64,000 bases of DNA from Pedobacter petrophilus (GTDB taxonomy: Bacteria; Bacteroidota; Bacteroidia; Sphingobacteriales; Sphingobacteriaceae). Positions 42,966 through 52,848 of this stretch are shown piece after piece. Below the pieces are notes generated by a model that saw only the letters and a program-made list of their open reading frames with translations, was not told the origin of the DNA and did not search any database. The stretch spans positions 1 through 64,000 of the forward strand of contig NZ_WKKH01000008.1 of assembly GCF_009674725.1 (NCBI RefSeq), in the 5' to 3' direction. Made by a program: the position numbers and the translations under genes. The stretch's first letter is position 1. Each line of letters starts with the position of its first letter.

Positions 42966-43778
42966 ATGTTAAACTATTTAGATAAAATAAAAAATACAGC
43001 ATCAGGAAACTTTTTTTTAATGGCTGGTCCTTGTGCAATAGAAGGTGAAGATATCGCATTGCGTATTGCAGAAAAGATTATATCCATTACTGATAAGCTT
43101 CAAATTCCATACATTTTTAAAGGATCTTACCGCAAAGCAAACAGAAGCAAAGGAAGTTCTTTCACCGGCATCGGCGATGAAAAAGCTTTAAAGATTTTAG
43201 AGCGAATTGGGCGTGAGTTTGGTGTGCCCACCGTAACAGATATTCATGAAAGTGATGAGGCTGCTATGGCTGCTGCTTACGTAGATGTACTGCAAATTCC
43301 AGCGTTTCTTTGTCGCCAAACAGATCTTTTAATCGCAGCTGCGCATACAGGCAAAGTCGTAAACGTAAAAAAGGGTCAGTTTCTTTCGGCAGGCTCTATG
43401 AAATTTGCCGTAGAGAAAATAAAAGAAGCGGGCAATGATAAGGTTATTTTAACAGACAGGGGAAATACTTTCGGTTATCAGGATCTGATTGTTGATTACC
43501 GTGGCTTGCCGGAAATGCAGAGTTTCGGTGTGCCAGTTGTAATGGACTGTACACATTCTTTGCAGCAGCCTAATCAAAGTAGTGGTGTAACTGGTGGTAA
43601 GCCAGAATTAATATCTACCATAGCAAAAGCTGCGATTGCAGTGGGTGCTGATGGCTTATTTATTGAAACTCATCCTGATCCGGCTAATGCGAAATCTGAT
43701 GGTGCGAACATGTTGCACTTAGATTTATTGGAAGAAACATTAGTTAAACTTATTCGGGTGAGACAAGCAATCTTATAA
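42966..43778 (+). CDS. kdsA: 3-deoxy-8-phosphooctulonate (Kdo-8-P) synthase
   Basis: This enzyme joins phosphoenolpyruvate and arabinose-5-phosphate to Kdo-8-phosphate, the step after KdsD. The segments FLMAGPCAIEGEDIALRIAE, FKGSYRKANRSKGSSFTG, VTDIHE, DVLQIPAFLCRQTDLLIAAA, NVKKGQFLSAG and ERGNTFGY-like DRGNTFGYQDLIVD are all in place. The Asn and His patterns fit the metal-independent form, though this is not certain. It lies 85 bases after recQ, and the DUF2071 gene begins two bases after its stop. Confidence 0.95.
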   Translation: MLNYLDKIKNTASGNFFLMAGPCAIEGEDIALRIAEKIISITDKLQIPYIFKGSYRKANRSKGSSFTGIGDEKALKILERIGREFGVPTVTDIHESDEAAMAAAYVDVLQIPAFLCRQTDLLIAAAHTGKVVNVKKGQFLSAGSMKFAVEKIKEAGNDKVILTDRGNTFGYQDLIVDYRGLPEMQSFGVPVVMDCTHSLQQPNQSSGVTGGKPELISTIAKAAIAVGADGLFIETHPDPANAKSDGANMLHLDLLEETLVKLIRVRQAIL

Positions 43779-43780
43779 AT

Positions 43781-44497
43781 TTGGCCAAATCAAAAGTGTT
43801 CCTCACCGCCGAATGGCGAAAACTTGCTTTAGCGCAATATGCGGTAGATAAAGAAATTTTGAAAAAATATCTTCCTCCAAATACGGAGTTAGATGATTGG
43901 AAGGGTAAATATTATGTTAGTCTCGTAGGCTTCATGTTTGTAAATGTGAAGCTCTTAGGCGTTAATATTCCTTTTCATACTAATTTCGAGGAGGTGAATC
44001 TTCGGTTTTATGTGAAATATAAAGAGGGTGATGAGTGGAAACGTGGGGTAGTATTTATAAAGGAGATCGTTCCTTTGCCTGCAATAACGTTTGTAGCCAA
44101 CACCATTTATAAAGAGAATTATCAAACACTTCCCATGAAGCATGTGTGGTCAGCAACAGCTGGTGAATTGAAAGTAGATTACCTTTGGAAGGCAGATAAA
44201 TGGTATAACTTCGCAATCACTGCATCTTCCAAAGCTGTAGATATTCCATTTGGAAGTGAGGAGGAATTCATTACGGAACACTATTGGGGATACACTGAAA
44301 TTGGCCCGAACAGCACATCAGAATATGGCGTAGAGCATCCGCGCTGGGAAGTATACCCGGTAAAAAGCTACAAGATTAACGTCGATTTTAGCTTAAATTA
44401 TGGAGATGATTTTGCTTTCTTAAACAATGCCGAACCAGATTCTGTGATGCTGGCTGAGGGGTCCGAAATTCGCGTGTTAACAGGTCGAAAATTTTAA
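43781..44497 (+). CDS. DUF2071 (YqjF-like) protein
   Basis: The 238-residue protein of the DUF2071 family has no known function. Family features are FLTAEWRKLALAQYAVDKEI, LPPNTELDDWKGKYYVSLVG and PFHTNFEEVNLRFYVKYK. A TTG start two bases after the kdsA stop is the only reasonable start, so translation is likely coupled to kdsA. It is cytosolic. The family fold resembles acetoacetate decarboxylase-like proteins. The link to Kdo synthesis is positional only. Confidence 0.85.
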   Translation: MAKSKVFLTAEWRKLALAQYAVDKEILKKYLPPNTELDDWKGKYYVSLVGFMFVNVKLLGVNIPFHTNFEEVNLRFYVKYKEGDEWKRGVVFIKEIVPLPAITFVANTIYKENYQTLPMKHVWSATAGELKVDYLWKADKWYNFAITASSKAVDIPFGSEEEFITEHYWGYTEIGPNSTSEYGVEHPRWEVYPVKSYKINVDFSLNYGDDFAFLNNAEPDSVMLAEGSEIRVLTGRKF

Positions 44498-44593
44498 TTG
44501 ATTTATCGTTGATCGTATTGCCATATGGTTTTTGATCTTAGCTAACTGCTTTAAGCGGATGAAGCTAACTATCTCGAGATTTTACCAGCTAAC

Positions 44594-46486
44594 TTAAATT
44601 TTTGTGATCATAAATGAAGTCCGGCGGTTATTTTTCCTTCCTGTTTCTGTTTTGTTATCTGCAATTGGGCTACTTGCTCCGAAGCCTTTAAATGATAATC
44701 GCCTGGAGTCGATTTCATTTTTAATTAGATAACCATATACGGCATTCGCCCGATCAAATGACAATTTCTCGTTTAGCTTATAATCGCCAATATTATCGGT
44801 ATATCCTTGAATTTCGATATGAACACCTGCATTTTGCTGTAAAAAATCTATCAGCAAATCCAGTTCACGTATCGAAGCCGGGAGCAAGTTAAACTGGTTG
44901 GTATCAAAAAATATATTTTTTAAAGTGACATTGCTGCCTGGCTTTATTCTCTCTATATATACTTCTACTTGATAGGGTTTATTGATATCACCCTGTTTCA
45001 ATTCAAAATTTTCAGAATAAAACATATATCCGTCGGCGTTTACATTAAAAAGATAGTTACTGCCAATCGGCATTACAGCCAGAAATTCACCCGTTTGAGG
45101 ATCTGTATAATCATCAAAAACAGGTCTGTTGGTTTTTAAATCAATTACCTGAACGTTGCTTTCAATTGTTTTCCTGGTATTCTTATCTTTTACTATACCT
45201 TTAACGTAAGAAATTTTAAGCGGCTTAGCGACTTCTGGAATTCCAAAACTATAAATATCCTGAATACCAAAACCATCACTTAAATTGGAAGAGAACATAC
45301 CGGAATTTCCATCAGCGCTTACTATTAAACCATTTTCATCTTCAAAAGAATTAACAGGATAGCCCATATTTACTGGCTTTTTAAACTTTCCGGCCTCGTC
45401 CATTCTGCTGTAATAAATATCCTTGTGACCAAATCCTGGCCAACCGTCAGATGAAAAATATAGTGTTCTACCATCCGCGTGCAGAAATGGCGTATTTTCA
45501 TCAAAGGGGGTGTTTATCTCCGGACCGAGATTTACAGCAGCACCCCACCTGGTATCATCTGTAATGGTACTTTTCCAGATATCATAACCTCCGGATCCAC
45601 CAGGCCGATTGCTTATGAAATATAATGTTCGTCCGTCTGGGCTAATTGCAGGCTGAGATTCCCAATATTCTGAATTTACCGGTTTACTAACGTTGTAAGG
45701 CTCACCCCAATCCTTGCCTTCACGGTGTGATACATAAATATCGCATCTGCCTAAACCGTCCGGACGGTTACAGCCCGTGAAAAACAGGTATTTCCCATCC
45801 GGAGAAATGGTTTGTGCGCCTTCATTATATTTTATGGTGTTAATCTTAGGTGATAACGGAGTAGCTTCAGTCCACGAATTATTCTTAAATTGTGAAGTCC
45901 AGAAATCTTCGTTACCACCAACCTGTCGTGTAAAAATTAGTGTCTCGCCGTCTGCAGTCAGCGCCGGGAAATACTCTGCGGCTGCTGTATTTACGCCCTT
46001 ACCAAGATTTGTTGGGGTATACTTTACGGGTTTATTGATTGCAGCAGCCGCGAAGTCACAATCCTGAAGATATTTTTTTGCTTTCTTTGCTCGATCTGTA
46101 GAAGCGTCCTGCATCAGAAAATCTGCGAAATGCTTTTTGGCTTGATCAAATTCCTTCGTAGCAAACTCCATTTCAGCTAAACTATAAAGTACTGCCGGTG
46201 GAACATCTGAATTGATTAAAACTGATTTTCGATAGCCGGTTTTCGCATCGGCATATTTCTTTTGAAGCCTTTGTACATCAGCCAGCAGCATATAGGCGCG
46301 TTGAAACATTGGATCAGCTTCTACTGCGCTTTTTAATACTTCTTCTGCAGCTGGATAATCTAATTTTTCAACCAACGGAACCGCGCGTTCAAAAAAACTT
46401 TGCGCCTTTTTATTATTTGATGCCTGAGCAAAAACGCCAAGACTAATTAGTGTAAAAAGTAAGGAGAAGCGAAACCTCATAGACAA
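44594..46486 (-). CDS. OmpA-family protein with TPR and PD40 propeller
   Basis: This exported protein of 630 residues begins with a signal peptide (ending VFAQ). Residues about 25-150 are TPR-like (SFFERAVPLVEKLDYPAAEE). PD40 propeller repeats follow (about 160-420; INTIKYNEGAQTISPDGKYL, SPDGRTLYFISNRPGG, ADGRTLYFSSDGWPG). A carboxypeptidase-like module (about 430-500) leads to an OmpA C-terminal domain with IQGYTDNIGDYKLNEKLSFD and GRKNNRRTSF, which binds peptidoglycan. This layout is common in Bacteroidota envelope and gliding/type IX-associated proteins. Its precise partner is unknown. Confidence 0.9.
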   Translation of the reverse strand: MSMRFRFSLLFTLISLGVFAQASNNKKAQSFFERAVPLVEKLDYPAAEEVLKSAVEADPMFQRAYMLLADVQRLQKKYADAKTGYRKSVLINSDVPPAVLYSLAEMEFATKEFDQAKKHFADFLMQDASTDRAKKAKKYLQDCDFAAAAINKPVKYTPTNLGKGVNTAAAEYFPALTADGETLIFTRQVGGNEDFWTSQFKNNSWTEATPLSPKINTIKYNEGAQTISPDGKYLFFTGCNRPDGLGRCDIYVSHREGKDWGEPYNVSKPVNSEYWESQPAISPDGRTLYFISNRPGGSGGYDIWKSTITDDTRWGAAVNLGPEINTPFDENTPFLHADGRTLYFSSDGWPGFGHKDIYYSRMDEAGKFKKPVNMGYPVNSFEDENGLIVSADGNSGMFSSNLSDGFGIQDIYSFGIPEVAKPLKISYVKGIVKDKNTRKTIESNVQVIDLKTNRPVFDDYTDPQTGEFLAVMPIGSNYLFNVNADGYMFYSENFELKQGDINKPYQVEVYIERIKPGSNVTLKNIFFDTNQFNLLPASIRELDLLIDFLQQNAGVHIEIQGYTDNIGDYKLNEKLSFDRANAVYGYLIKNEIDSRRLSFKGFGASSPIADNKTETGRKNNRRTSFMITKI

Positions 46487-46517
46487 AACATTGGTTATTA
46501 AGCGAATGTATCGTTTT

Positions 46518-47141
46518 TTAAGGGATATTTAAAAATTTATGTGTTTGTAAAGAAATTTCCCATTTCGGATTTGCCATTACATACTCAATGATCATGGGTG
46601 TAATCTCTTTTGATTTGGACCATTCTGGCTGTAAATACAATTTGCAAGTAGGGGATACCATCGCTGCATATTCCTCAGCCCATTTAAAGTCACTTTTGTT
46701 GAAGACAATTACTTTCAACTCATGCGCAAACGGTGTAATATCTGGACGGGGAGCTTTGAATTTTTTAGGAGACAAACAAATCCAATCCCAGTTTCCAGAA
46801 AGTGGATAAGCGCCGGAAGTTTCAATAAATGTTAAAATTCCTCTTTCTTTTAGCTTATTCGTTAAATAATCTAGATTGTAAATCAGCGGTTCGCCTCCAG
46901 TAATCACCACTGCCTTGCCTGGGAATTTATCTGCATTATCGACAATAACATCCGATAGGGTGAGTGGATGCATTTCTGCGTCCCAGCTTTCTTTTACATC
47001 ACACCAGTGGCAACCTACATCACAACCGCCTAAACGAATAAAATATGCTGCCATGCCAGTGTTAAATCCTTCGCCTTGTATCGTATAGAACTCTTCCATT
47101 AAAGGAAGTAATGTGCCGTCTTCTGGTATATGTTGTTTCAT
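46518..47141 (-). CDS. queE: 7-carboxy-7-deazaguanine synthase
   Basis: This radical SAM enzyme makes the 7-deazaguanine core of queuosine. The cluster motif is CDVGCHWCDVKE (Cys-x3-Cys-x2-Cys), preceded by EEFYTIQGEGFNTGMAAYFI, and VVITGGEPLIYNLDYLTNKL follows. The length of 207 residues is normal. Other queuosine genes are not in the window. It lies downstream of nothing on the same strand within 270 bases, and 31 bases upstream of the OmpA-type gene. Confidence 0.93.
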   Translation of the reverse strand: MKQHIPEDGTLLPLMEEFYTIQGEGFNTGMAAYFIRLGGCDVGCHWCDVKESWDAEMHPLTLSDVIVDNADKFPGKAVVITGGEPLIYNLDYLTNKLKERGILTFIETSGAYPLSGNWDWICLSPKKFKAPRPDITPFAHELKVIVFNKSDFKWAEEYAAMVSPTCKLYLQPEWSKSKEITPMIIEYVMANPKWEISLQTHKFLNIP

Positions 47142-47416
47142 TTTTGAGGATGCAAATATCCTAAAAAAATATGGTGGAGTTGCCCTTCATTTAAAATTTA
47201 ATCGAAAGATGAAATAACACTGATATATAAACACTTATTTTGACGGGAGGAGAGAGTTAAAGACTTGAAATTATATAGGGATTCAAATTGATTTGCCATT
47301 GGCTAAAGTTGAATGGCAATGGTTTTTGAACTTGTGTCCTGATTGGCAGAAATTTATTTATTCATCTAATTATTATGAATCTGCTCTTTGATAGCAATCA
47401 ATATCAACTGATTGCA

Positions 47417-47839
47417 CTAATTTAATAAATGCCTTTTAAAAAATGCCTGGCAATTTAAAACTTCAATGTCGGAGAAATGGAAATCTTCAATATCTTCTGT
47501 AATGATGCATTTGCAGTCTTTTTGTTGCGCTGCATAATAGTCAAGTCCATCTTCAAAGTCATGAATTTTCTTATTAGATAGGGTATCTGAAACACCATCA
47601 GATAAATTTTCTGCAATTTTTATATGCTGGCAAAGCAAATTTATCTTCTGTTTAGCTATTGCGGCGCCGTGTTTCTTTTCAGCAAAGTAAAATGCTATCG
47701 CCAGGCAAAGCGGTGATGTATACACTTCGAATTTCGGGTGTGATGCTAAACTCAATATCCTGGATGAATAAGTGAAAAGTGGGTATTCTTTATTTAACAC
47801 AGAAACCAGAACATTAGCATCTAAAAATATTCGTAACAT
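47417..47839 (-). CDS. PIN domain toxin
   Basis: This PIN-fold RNase-type toxin has 140 residues. MLRIFLDANVLVSVLNKEYP gives the first conserved Asp (residue 7). A middle acidic residue lies in FYFAEKKHG, and DFEDGLDYYAAQQKDC with IITEDIEDF supplies the later Asp residues. The sequence follows VapC-like proteins found with DUF6364-type antitoxins. It begins three bases after the antitoxin gene, so the two form a standard operon. Targets (tRNA or rRNA cleavage) are unknown. Confidence 0.85.
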   Translation of the reverse strand: MLRIFLDANVLVSVLNKEYPLFTYSSRILSLASHPKFEVYTSPLCLAIAFYFAEKKHGAAIAKQKINLLCQHIKIAENLSDGVSDTLSNKKIHDFEDGLDYYAAQQKDCKCIITEDIEDFHFSDIEVLNCQAFFKRHLLN

Positions 47840-47842
47840 CGA

Positions 47843-48103
47843 CTATTTTTTAGAAGAAAAGAATTCATCCTTTGCCGATTTACGACTGGTTTTAACCGTT
47901 TTTTTATACTCTACCTCACCCTTGGCAACCATACTTACCCAATCGCTGATCGGATAATCTTCTAATGATTTGTATTCTGTAGCGGTAACTTGTATTAAAA
48001 GGTGTTCAATTAACCTGGATAAGCTAATGTTATGATCAGCGGCATATTTTTTAGCCTTATTTACTACATCCTGATTGAAGCTTAAAGTAAGTTTGGCATC
48101 CAT
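47843..48103 (-). CDS. DUF6364-like antitoxin
   Basis: This small basic protein of 86 residues begins MDAKLTLSFNQDVVNKAKKY, with SLSRLIEHLLIQVTA, a ribbon-helix-helix pattern of the DUF6364 antitoxin type. ATG 48103 is preferred; an upstream start at 48124 adds a non-family stretch. The C-terminal part (EYKSLEDYPISDWVSMVAKG, then a Lys-rich tail) would bind the toxin. It is followed three bases later by the PIN toxin gene. It probably represses its own operon. Confidence 0.82.
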   Translation of the reverse strand: MDAKLTLSFNQDVVNKAKKYAADHNISLSRLIEHLLIQVTATEYKSLEDYPISDWVSMVAKGEVEYKKTVKTSRKSAKDEFFSSKK

Positions 48104-48168
48104 TATCTTATGTTTTACAAACAAATATAATAAATGTACGTGTAATTTAAAAAATCAATACGTAAAAA

Positions 48169-48193
48169 AAGCAACCCGAATTATGAGTTGCTT
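48169..48193 (-). terminator. Terminator of folD
   Basis: Read leftward, AAGCAAC-n11-GTTGCTT is followed by TTTTTT, about 40 bases past the folD stop. Confidence 0.7.
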
Positions 48194-48234
48194 ACAATAT
48201 TTTTAAACGATTGGTTTTCGCTTTAGTCTTTTAC

Positions 48235-49116
48235 CTAAGAATAAATTTCTTTTCTTGCTGATGCAAGTGTATTCTTCAACAAGCCGATAATTGTCATCAA
48301 GCCAACACCACCCGGAACCGGCGTAATGTAAGACGCTTTTGGAGCCACATTTTCAAAATCCACATCGCCATATAGCTTGAAACCAGATTTGGTTTCTGTT
48401 GATGTCTCGCGGTTAATACCAACATCAATAATAATTGCACCAGGTTTAACCATATCAGCCGTCACAAAATTTTTCTTACCAATAGCCGCAATTACAATGT
48501 CTGCCTGAAGAATCTGTTCTTTTAAATCTCTTGTACGGGAGTGGGTAAGTGTTACCGTACAGTTACCAGGATTAGCATTGCGGGCCATTAAAATACTCAT
48601 CGGGCTCCCCACAATATTACTTCTACCTACTACAACGCAATGTTTGCCGGCGGTATCAATATTGTATTCTTCCAACATAAGCATGATTCCATAAGGTGTA
48701 GCCGGAATGAAACAGGGTAAATTACGCATCATTCTACCTAGATTAACCGGGTGAAAACCATCCACATCTTTTCGATGATCGATTGTTTCCGTTACTTTTT
48801 CCGGATCAATGTGTTTTGGCAAAGGCAATTGAACAATTAAACCATCTACATCAGCATCCTGGTTAATTTCTTCGATTTTAGCTAATAATTCAGCTTCAGT
48901 AACCGAGTTATCATATCTGTGAAGAGATGATTTAAAACCCACCTTTTCACAGTTTTTCATTTTACTGGCTACGTAAGTTTCGCTTCCACCATCGTTACCC
49001 ACTAAAATAGCAACTAAATGGGGTTTTCTCCCCGTATTGCTCAGAAACTCAGCAGCCTCTTCAGCAATCTGAATTTTTACTTTTTCTGATACGTATTTTC
49101 CGTCTAGTAATTTCAT
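48235..49116 (-). CDS. folD: Methylenetetrahydrofolate dehydrogenase/cyclohydrolase
   Basis: This bifunctional one-carbon enzyme converts 5,10-methylene-THF to 10-formyl-THF using NADP. The segments [59 protein letters not shown] and [18 protein letters not shown] are the family signatures, with the catalytic Lys in YVASKMKN. The length of 293 residues is normal. It lies between lepA and a toxin-antitoxin pair; the upstream spacer holds a GTATCAAGTA-type extragenic repeat. Confidence 0.96.
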   Translation of the reverse strand: MKLLDGKYVSEKVKIQIAEEAAEFLSNTGRKPHLVAILVGNDGGSETYVASKMKNCEKVGFKSSLHRYDNSVTEAELLAKIEEINQDADVDGLIVQLPLPKHIDPEKVTETIDHRKDVDGFHPVNLGRMMRNLPCFIPATPYGIMLMLEEYNIDTAGKHCVVVGRSNIVGSPMSILMARNANPGNCTVTLTHSRTRDLKEQILQADIVIAAIGKKNFVTADMVKPGAIIIDVGINRETSTETKSGFKLYGDVDFENVAPKASYITPVPGGVGLMTIIGLLKNTLASARKEIYS

Positions 49117-49137
49117 TTTTAAAGTATCGAGTAGTAA

Positions 49138-49179
49138 GTATCAAGTATCAAGATTAGCAATTAGCGCGCTACTTGATAC
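49138..49179. repeat. Extragenic GTATCAAGTA palindromic repeat
   Basis: GTATCAAGTA (49138) and its exact complement TACTTGATAC (49170) flank a 22-base loop, with further AGTATC/GTATC units on both sides. It lies between lepA and folD. Such motifs recur as extragenic repeats in Bacteroidota. Confidence 0.6.
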
Positions 49180-49196
49180 CTGTATCTTGATTTTAT

Positions 49197-50984
49197 CTAA
49201 TCCAATTTCAAAACCGCCATAAATGCTGATTGTGGAATCTCTACGTTTCCAACCTGACGCATCCGTTTTTTACCTTTTTTCTGTTTTTCCAACAACTTAC
49301 GTTTACGGGAAATATCACCACCATAACATTTAGCAGTAACATCTTTACGTAAAGCACTAAGCGTTTCACGGGCAATAACCTTCGCACCGATAGAAGCCTG
49401 TATTTTAATTTCAAATTGCTGACGAGGAATTAATTCTCTCAATTTTTCGCAGATTTTCTTTCCGAAATCGTAAGCGTTACTTTTGTGAATTAGTGAAGAT
49501 AAAGCATCAACAGGTTCATCATTTAACAACAGATCTAAACGTACCAAATCAGATTTACGATAACCAATCTGGTGATAATCGAAAGAGGCGTAACCTTTAG
49601 AAATCGTTTTCAACTTATCATAAAAGTCGAAGACAATTTCAGCCATTGGCATTTCAAAAACCAATTCAACTCTATCGGAAGTTAAATAAGATTGATTAAC
49701 GATCGTTCCTCTTTTCTGTATACAAAGCGACATTACGGGGCCAACAAATTCGGCTTTGGTAATAATGTTCGCTTTAATAAAAGGCTCTTCTACCGAATCC
49801 AGTTTACTTGGGTCAGGCAAATCAGATGGATTATTCACAATAAATTCATCACCTTTTGTCGTATGCGCAATGTACGATACGTTGGGAACGGTCGTAATTA
49901 CGGTCATGTCGAATTCACGTTCTAAACGTTCCTGAACAATTTCCATGTGTAGCATGCCCAAGAATCCGCAACGGAAACCAAAGCCCAGAGCCGCTGAACT
50001 TTCCGGTTCGAAAACGATCGATGCATCGTTTAACTGCAGCTTGTGCATCGCCTCACGCAATTCTTCGTATTCATCTGTATCAACAGGATAAATACCAGCA
50101 AAAACCATAGGTTTAACCTCTTCAAAACCTTGAATCGAATCCAGAGATGGTCTGTCAACAGTTGTAATGGTATCACCAACTTTTACCTCACGTGCTTCTT
50201 TAATACCAGAAATAATGTAGCCTACATCACCGGTTTTAACTACGCTACGCGGCGACATATCCAGTTTCAAAATCCCAACTTCATCAGCTAAATATTGCTT
50301 ACCAGTATTGATGAATTTAACTTTATCACCTTTTTTAATTTCGCCGTTTATCACTTTATAATAAGCAATAATTCCCCTGAATGAGTTAAAAACGGAGTCG
50401 AAAATTAATGCTTGCAGAGGTGCTTCTGGGTCGCCAACCGGAGCTGGAACACGGTCTACAATTGCCTGAATAATATCTGGAATTCCCATTCCGGTTTTAC
50501 CAGACGCTGGAATAATATCTTCGCGTTTACAGCCAATTAAATCAATAATCTGGTCTTTTACTTCCTCAGGCATTGCCCCGGGCAAATCCATTTTATTTAA
50601 AATTGGAATAATTTCCAGGTCGTGTTCTAACGCCAGGTATAAGTTTGAAATGGTCTGGGCCTGAATGCCTTGTGAAGCATCTACAATAAGCAGAGCGCCC
50701 TCGCAAGCGGCAATAGAACGTGATACTTCATATGAAAAATCGACGTGTCCAGGTGTATCAATCAGGTTGAAATTATATTCAATATCACCTACTTTATAAT
50801 TCATTTGTATGGCATGACTTTTAATCGTTATGCCTCGCTCACGCTCCAAATCCATGTTATCGAGCAATTGCGCCTGCGCCTCACGCTGCGAAATCGTCGC
50901 GGTATATTCTAATAACCTATCAGCCAAAGTGCTCTTGCCATGGTCGATATGTGCTATAATGCAAAAATTACGTATATGCTTCAT
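49197..50984 (-). CDS. lepA: Elongation factor 4 (LepA)
   Basis: This ribosomal back-translocase GTPase has 595 residues. The G domain shows [18 protein letters not shown] (P-loop), DTPGHVDF and NKMDLPGA. Domains follow as in EF-G without domain IV, and the LepA-specific C-terminus [20 protein letters not shown] is present with QSAFMAVL near the end. The -7-like TATCTTTG (leftward, 50992-50999) lies 7 bases before the ATG, giving a nearly leaderless transcript. It is followed by folD after a 80-base spacer with a palindromic repeat. Confidence 0.97.
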   Translation of the reverse strand: MKHIRNFCIIAHIDHGKSTLADRLLEYTATISQREAQAQLLDNMDLERERGITIKSHAIQMNYKVGDIEYNFNLIDTPGHVDFSYEVSRSIAACEGALLIVDASQGIQAQTISNLYLALEHDLEIIPILNKMDLPGAMPEEVKDQIIDLIGCKREDIIPASGKTGMGIPDIIQAIVDRVPAPVGDPEAPLQALIFDSVFNSFRGIIAYYKVINGEIKKGDKVKFINTGKQYLADEVGILKLDMSPRSVVKTGDVGYIISGIKEAREVKVGDTITTVDRPSLDSIQGFEEVKPMVFAGIYPVDTDEYEELREAMHKLQLNDASIVFEPESSAALGFGFRCGFLGMLHMEIVQERLEREFDMTVITTVPNVSYIAHTTKGDEFIVNNPSDLPDPSKLDSVEEPFIKANIITKAEFVGPVMSLCIQKRGTIVNQSYLTSDRVELVFEMPMAEIVFDFYDKLKTISKGYASFDYHQIGYRKSDLVRLDLLLNDEPVDALSSLIHKSNAYDFGKKICEKLRELIPRQQFEIKIQASIGAKVIARETLSALRKDVTAKCYGGDISRKRKLLEKQKKGKKRMRQVGNVEIPQSAFMAVLKLD

Positions 50985-50991
50985 CTTTGCG

Positions 50992-50999
50992 CAAAGATA
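50992..50999 (-). promoter_or_regulatory. Putative -7 box of lepA
   Basis: Leftward TATCTTTG is an exact TAnnTTTG match, ending 7 bases before the lepA ATG. No -33 partner is clear. Confidence 0.35.
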
Positions 51000-51084
51000 T
51001 GCTTTTTAATGGAAAATTTAAGTTGGAAAATCTTAGCCCGGTAGCGGTCATTTTTGCTCATTTTTCAAATGGAATCACCTCAGT

Positions 51085-52509
51085 TTAAACGATCGTTTTT
51101 TTCCATTTACCCTTTTTAAATAGGATAAAGGCAGCTACAGCAATCCCCACTTCGGCGGTAGGAATGGCAATAAATACTCCCGTCGGGCCCATCTCAAAAT
51201 GTTTAGCTAATAAGTAAGCTAATGGGATCTGAAATAGCCAAAACGCAAACACATTTATTTTAGTTGGCGTCCAGGTATCGCCAGCTCCATTAAAAGCACT
51301 GGTAAGTACCATGCCCATTCCGTAAATGACAAATCCTAAACTCAATATTTTCAATGCACGACTGGCTATTTCTATTACTTTTTCATCGGAAGTAAAAAAG
51401 GCAGCAAAAAGATGACCACAGGTGAGAAAGAGAACTGTAACAATTGCCATGAAAACAAAAATATACTTCATGGTTTGATATACAGACTTTTCAGCGCGAT
51501 CAATATGGCCGGCTCCGAGGTTTTGTCCAACCAAAGTTGCGGCGGCATTACTTAATCCCCAGGCAGGTAATAAGAAGAACATCATTAATCTTAAGGCCGT
51601 TTGATAACCTGCAGAACCTTCATCTCCACCGGTAGTTGCCACTAACTCTGCCAAAAACACCCAACTGCAGCTTGCGATCACGAACTGGAAAATTGCCGGG
51701 GCTGCAACTTTTATAATTGCTTTAATTTGTTTTAAATCAGGAATAAAATGGCTAATGCTAATTTTTAACGCGTTCCTACCATTAAATAGATTATAGATTT
51801 GATAGCTTACACCCAAACCTCTGCCAATTGTTGTGGCAATTGCCGCACCAGTTAAACCGAATGCAGGTACAGGACCAAAACCGTTGATGAAAACAGGGCA
51901 GAGGATAATGTTGGCAATATTGGCAATCCATAAACTTCGCATGGCGATTGCCGCATTTCCTGCACCCCGAAATATCCCGTTAATTAAAAAGAGTAATACG
52001 ATAATAATGCTTCCGCCCATCATAATCCGTGTAAAAGTAGCACCATGATCTGCTGTTTCTTTGGAAGCGCCCATTAAAAGCAGAATATCTCTGGCATAAA
52101 TCAAACCGAGAATCGTAATGATGATGTTGATCAAAACGGCTATCACAATGGTTTGCATACCCGCCTTTGATGCCGCTTCGGGATTTTTTTCTCCAATTCT
52201 CCTTGCAACGACTGCCGTAGCAGCCATACTTAATCCGATAGCGAGCGAATAGATAATGGTTAAAACAGATTCTGTTAATCCAACGGTTTGTATTGCATGA
52301 CTACTGTTTTCGAGGTGGCCAACGAAATATAAATCAACTAATGCAAATACTGATTCCATTGCCATCTCCAGCATCATCGGAATAGCCAATAGGATAATTG
52401 CCCGTTTAATTGTAATGGAGGTTAAATCAACTTCGTTGCCTTTTAACGACTGTACGAGGAGGTCAAAAAATGATGATAGTTTGCCCTGTGTCTTTGTTGA
52501 CTGTGACAT
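51085..52509 (-). CDS. MATE family efflux transporter
   Basis: This inner-membrane cation-coupled multidrug antiporter has 474 residues and about 12 helices. After a polar start (1-30) come IKRAIILLAIPMMLEMAMES and VGLTESVLTIIYSLAIGLSM, typical of the first MATE bundle. The second bundle contains SNAAATLVGQNLGAGHIDRA, the repeated MATE signature. Substrates may be drugs or metabolites and cannot be read from the sequence. It has a long leader and a good promoter candidate at 52651-52679. Confidence 0.9.
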   Translation of the reverse strand: MSQSTKTQGKLSSFFDLLVQSLKGNEVDLTSITIKRAIILLAIPMMLEMAMESVFALVDLYFVGHLENSSHAIQTVGLTESVLTIIYSLAIGLSMAATAVVARRIGEKNPEAASKAGMQTIVIAVLINIIITILGLIYARDILLLMGASKETADHGATFTRIMMGGSIIIVLLFLINGIFRGAGNAAIAMRSLWIANIANIILCPVFINGFGPVPAFGLTGAAIATTIGRGLGVSYQIYNLFNGRNALKISISHFIPDLKQIKAIIKVAAPAIFQFVIASCSWVFLAELVATTGGDEGSAGYQTALRLMMFFLLPAWGLSNAAATLVGQNLGAGHIDRAEKSVYQTMKYIFVFMAIVTVLFLTCGHLFAAFFTSDEKVIEIASRALKILSLGFVIYGMGMVLTSAFNGAGDTWTPTKINVFAFWLFQIPLAYLLAKHFEMGPTGVFIAIPTAEVGIAVAAFILFKKGKWKKTIV

Positions 52510-52848
52510 ATAATAAGAAATAAAAGTAATGAATAGACCAAAGAATACGCTTAAGCATTCTTTATAAAATTAAAACGGAAGGAAATCCTCGGTTGGTTAG
52601 AACCTAAATCGGATTGCAGATACTATCATGGCTCTGATTTTTTGATAAGCCAAAGATAGTTAAATTTTCTAATTGTCAAGTTTTAATGACTGATTTTTAA
52701 GGGATTGATTAGTTTCTTTGTTCGGATGTAAATAAAAGGTGTTCTTTTTTGCCGGGAGGATAGCAATTGAAAGAATCCAAGACAGATATTGTAAAGCATT
52801 TAAAACGATTTTTCCTTTCAGTCGAAATGAAGAATTATTTAATTGCGA
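52510..52848. other. Intergenic region without a gene
   Basis: This AT-rich spacer holds the putative MATE promoter. An open frame from 52767 has no family features and crosses the thioesterase end antisense, so it is not counted as a gene. No RNA gene or terminator is seen. Confidence 0.5.
52651..52679 (-). promoter_or_regulatory. Putative promoter of the MATE gene
   Basis: On the leftward strand TTG (52677-52679) is 18 bases from TATCTTTG (52651-52658), a good fit to the Bacteroidota TTTG-N19-TAnnTTTG pattern. The leader would be about 140 bases. Confidence 0.45.
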
